Assembly (NCBI GenBank): GCA_963815645.1 | Contig: CAWFHL010000001.1 | Span: forward strand, 682,001-746,000 | From: JBBRHQ01 sp963815645 | GTDB taxonomy: Bacteria; Actinomycetota; Thermoleophilia; Solirubrobacterales; 70-9 | Direction: 5' to 3' | Length of the DNA: 64,000 nucleotides | Part shown: piece after piece, positions 61,873 to 64,000 of the stretch | Layout: each line of letters begins with the position of its first letter | Position numbering within the stretch: the first letter of the stretch is position 1 | Position numbers and translations under genes: made by a program | Notes under the pieces: generated by a model | What the model was told of the DNA's origin: nothing | Databases searched by the model: none | Seen by the model: the letters and a program-made list of their open reading frames with translations, nothing else

Positions 61873-62085
61873 ATGGCAGACATAGAAGCCCACATCACCG
61901 GCAACGTCTGGAAGATCGAGGTCGCTGTCGGCGACCAGGTCTCCGACGGCGACACGGTGGTCATCCTCGAGTCGATGAAGATGGAGATCCCGGTCGAGGC
62001 CGAGGACGACGGCAAGGTGAGCGAGATCCGTTGCGAGGAGGGCCAGTCGGTCAATGAGGGAGACGTCCTCGTCGTCGTGGAGTAG
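61873..62085 (+). CDS. Free-standing biotin/lipoyl attachment domain protein
   Basis: 70 aa, essentially a single biotinyl domain. ILESMKMEIPVEA carries the biotinylated Lys in the canonical MKM. It is about the length of the C-terminal BCCP domain of acyl-CoA carboxylases and has no linker or N-terminal domain. It could serve as the mobile carrier for the carboxyltransferase at 9967 or another carboxylase; no biotin carboxylase is present here. Co-directional with the enoyl-CoA hydratase, 5 bp apart. Confidence 0.88.
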   Translation: MADIEAHITGNVWKIEVAVGDQVSDGDTVVILESMKMEIPVEAEDDGKVSEIRCEEGQSVNEGDVLVVVE

Positions 62086-62090
62086 CTCCG

Positions 62091-62897
62091 GTGGGTGAGC
62101 GGCTGGCCGGGGGCAAGCTGGTCCTCGACGAACCCGCGGAGGCGGTCGCGCGGCTGACTATCTCCAGCCCTGAGAAGCGAAACGCCCTCGACCACGACGT
62201 GCTCGACGCCCTGGCCGAGGTGATGCCCCGCCTCGACCGGGGAATCGGGATCCGCTGCGTGATGATCACCGGGGCGCCGCCGGTGTTCTCGGCCGGATAC
62301 GACATCGGCTCGATCTCCGAGTCGGCGTTCGAGCGTGACGCCGAGGCCCTCGTCGCCCATCCTTTCCAGGCCGCGATGGAGGCCGTCGCGCACCATCCCT
62401 GGCCGACCGTCGCGGCCCTCAACGGCCACTGCTACGGGGGCGGCCTGGAGCTGGCGGTGACCTGCGACCTGCGGATCTGCGCCTCGGGGGCGAAGCTGGG
62501 GATGCCGCCGGCGAAGCTCGGCCTCGTCTACGGGCACACCGGCTTGCGCAAGTTCCTCGACGTGGTCGGCCTGGCGAGGACCAAGGAGCTGTTCCTGACC
62601 GGCAGCAGCCTGACCGCCTCGCGTGCCGAGCAGATCGGACTGGTCAACTGGGTGGCGTCGGACCGCGAGCTGGAGGCGGCATCGATCGAGCTGGCAGCGG
62701 CGATCGCCGCCAACGCCCCGCTCTCGACCAAGGGCAACAAGCACGCAATCGACATCCTCAACGACAACCCGGTGCTCAGCGAGCAGCAGGAGCAGGGGCT
62801 GGTGGCGCTGCGCGAGTCCTGCTTCGCCTCGGAGGACCTGAAGGAGGGGATCCGCGCCTTTGCCGAGAAGCGCAAGCCCAAATGGAGCGGCCGGTGA
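62091..62897 (+). CDS. Enoyl-CoA hydratase/isomerase family protein
   Basis: 268 aa crotonase. LTISSPEKRNALDHDVLDAL, VFSAGYDIGSI and GHCYGGGLELAVTCDLRICA (oxyanion and first acidic position), then FLTGSSLTASRAEQIGLVNW. The second catalytic Glu is not obvious, so decarboxylase or isomerase activity is possible: its position between a biotinyl domain and AlkA is consistent with methylmalonyl-CoA-type chemistry but not proof. GTG at 62091. Confidence 0.87.
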   Translation: MGERLAGGKLVLDEPAEAVARLTISSPEKRNALDHDVLDALAEVMPRLDRGIGIRCVMITGAPPVFSAGYDIGSISESAFERDAEALVAHPFQAAMEAVAHHPWPTVAALNGHCYGGGLELAVTCDLRICASGAKLGMPPAKLGLVYGHTGLRKFLDVVGLARTKELFLTGSSLTASRAEQIGLVNWVASDRELEAASIELAAAIAANAPLSTKGNKHAIDILNDNPVLSEQQEQGLVALRESCFASEDLKEGIRAFAEKRKPKWSGR

Positions 62898-63535
62898 GCG
62901 TCTCGATGAAGCGAAGGCGCGAGCAGCTCGCGGCCTCCGACCCGGCGATGGCCGAGCTGATCGCCGAGCTCGGCGAGTGGGACGTGAAGCGGCGTCAGCG
63001 TCGGCGCGGCGCGGAGAATGCCGACGCCTACGCGACCCTGCTGCGGGCGATCGTCGGCCAGCAACTCTCGACCAAGGCGGCGGCGACCATCCACGGCCGC
63101 GTCCTGGAGCTCTTCGGGGGCCGCGACCCGACCCCGCAGGAGCTTCTCGACGCCGACACGGATGCGCTGCGCGCCTGCGGGCTCTCGGGCCGCAAGGTCG
63201 AATACATCCAGGACCTGGCCGCGCACGTGCTCGACGGAGAGCTCGAGTTGGACCGGCTCGACCAGCTCAGCGACGAAGAGGTGATCGAGGAGATCGTCGC
63301 GGTTCGCGGGCTCGGTCGCTGGACCGCGGAGATGTTCCTGATCTTCCACCTGGAGCGACCCGACGTGTTCTCCGGCGGCGACCTCGGCCTGCGCCGCGCC
63401 GTCCAGCTCTGTCACGACCTGGAGGAGATGCCGAAACCGGCCGAGGCGGCCGAGATCGCCCGGCGCTGGTCGCCGAACCGCAGCCTCGCCTCGATCTACC
63501 TGTGGGAATCGCTTGCGAACAAGCCGGTCTCGTAG
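62894..63535 (+). CDS. DNA-3-methyladenine glycosylase II (AlkA-like)
   Basis: 213 aa. The HhH-GPD core is clear: LLRAIVGQQLSTKAAATIHG, LSGRKVEYIQDLAAHVLDGE, then the HhH hairpin IVAVRGLGRWTAEMFLIFHL with the catalytic Asp in ERPDVFSGGDLGLRRAV. Removes alkylated purines from DNA. GTG at 62894 overlaps the previous stop and has GGAG 6 nt upstream; an ATG at 62882 is also in frame. Confidence 0.9.
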   Translation: MSVSMKRRREQLAASDPAMAELIAELGEWDVKRRQRRRGAENADAYATLLRAIVGQQLSTKAAATIHGRVLELFGGRDPTPQELLDADTDALRACGLSGRKVEYIQDLAAHVLDGELELDRLDQLSDEEVIEEIVAVRGLGRWTAEMFLIFHLERPDVFSGGDLGLRRAVQLCHDLEEMPKPAEAAEIARRWSPNRSLASIYLWESLANKPVS

Positions 63536-63754
63536 TTCAGGTCGCGCGTGGCCCGTGGCCGCGCGCGGTGCTGTCGTCGCAATGGGATTGCTGGCGATCG
63601 CGGTATCCCCGCCGTAATCGCCGTAGAAGGGCTAGCGGTACCAAGCGGGGACCTGGTTCTTTCCTTCATCCGTTGGGCTCGGAGATTGCCTGCAGCCTCG
63701 GCGCATGGGAGGATCGTCCCGGCGCATAGAAGCCCAACCGAGGAGCGTGATCAC

Positions 63755-64000
63755 ATGCCGAAGTACCTGATCGAGGCGTCCTACTCGCCAGAAGGCGTCG
63801 CAGGCATCAAGAACAAGGGCGGGAAAAGTCGGCGGGATGCAGTCGCGGAAATGGTCGAGGGACTCGGAGGCAAGCTAGAAAGCTTCTACTTTGGGTTCGG
63901 TGACGCAGATGCCTACGTCACCGTTGAAATGCCTGACAACGAGAGCGCTGCCGCCGTTGCACTTGCGGTGAACGCCGCTGGTGCTGTCGCGATCAAGACC
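63755..64000 (+). CDS. GYD domain protein (cut by the window end)
   Basis: At least 82 aa, open at the right edge. KYLIEASYSPEGVAGIKNKG, then FGFGDADAYVTVEMPDNESA, is the GYD signature; these are small ferredoxin-like-fold proteins of unknown role. GAGG lies about 12 nt before the ATG at 63755. Confidence 0.8.
   Translation, partial: MPKYLIEASYSPEGVAGIKNKGGKSRRDAVAEMVEGLGGKLESFYFGFGDADAYVTVEMPDNESAAAVALAVNAAGAVAIKT

Overview
The window reads as chromosome of a high-GC actinobacterium. I infer the class Thermoleophilia (Solirubrobacterales-like) from gene style: tightly packed operons with 4-nt ATGA/GTGA overlaps, many GTG/TTG starts, a MalT-type LuxR regulator, DUF2252, DUF3618/Holin-X, CHASE2 cyclase and many acyl-CoA genes. 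No rRNA, tRNA or CRISPR was recognised.

Layout. (1) 0-15.3 kb, core metabolism: DegV; a six-gene minus-strand operon (C-N hydrolase, TetR, alpha/beta hydrolase, three small membrane proteins); two SDR-type genes; then an acyl-CoA catabolic cluster. In that cluster a minus operon (enoyl-CoA hydratase, acyl-CoA carboxylase beta subunit, BKACE, unknown, CaiB, MerR) faces a plus operon (acyl-CoA dehydrogenase, SnoaL-like, acyl-CoA dehydrogenase). (2) 15.3-32.9 kb, a probable integrated island. Its ends are 48/50-bp direct repeats of the 3' end of the second acyl-CoA dehydrogenase, with integrase C-terminal relics at both ends. It holds a MalT-like regulator, two cysteine-free carboxymuconolactone-decarboxylase-family proteins, a K+ channel, DUF2252, a HicBA toxin-antitoxin pair and a long minus-strand run carrying three diverged membrane-anchored PQQ-type beta-propeller proteins, two with membrane partners, plus a fourth relic. 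An identical 20-bp motif lies in the same orientation upstream of the first decarboxylase-family gene and upstream of the propeller run. (3) 32.9-41.8 kb: DUF1641 plus an FAD oxidoreductase, an MMPL/DUF2892/ArsR operon facing OsmC, small conserved genes and a secreted GH31 glycosidase. (4) 41.7-55.0 kb, a nucleotide second-messenger cluster: a GGDEF protein and a CHASE2 class III cyclase beside four different proteins that each carry a cyclic-nucleotide-binding (cNMP) domain (MFS transporter, PLP decarboxylase, patatin phospholipase, ABC ATPase), plus an FtsX-type permease and a secreted DUF11 protein. This is the most novel-looking system here. (5) 55-64 kb: DUF4389, GlsB, two SDRs, an MBL hydrolase, PlsC-type acyltransferase, glycerol kinase, GT2, a free biotinyl domain, enoyl-CoA hydratase, AlkA and a GYD protein cut by the window end.

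Quality warning. Many genes are interrupted by single-base frameshifts although their motifs continue cleanly in another frame. The shifts concentrate at 7.3-10.7, 20.9-24, 33-34.5 and 42.4-54.5 kb. I read most of them as sequence or assembly errors rather than decay. Such genes are given as one composite span, typed CDS when there are about one to three shifts and pseudogene when there are more or the gene is a relic.

Regulation. Many first genes have a TANNNT -10 box only 6-9 nt before the start codon, which implies leaderless mRNAs. Several divergent intergenic regions carry clear palindromes next to local regulators (TetR, ArsR, and others).
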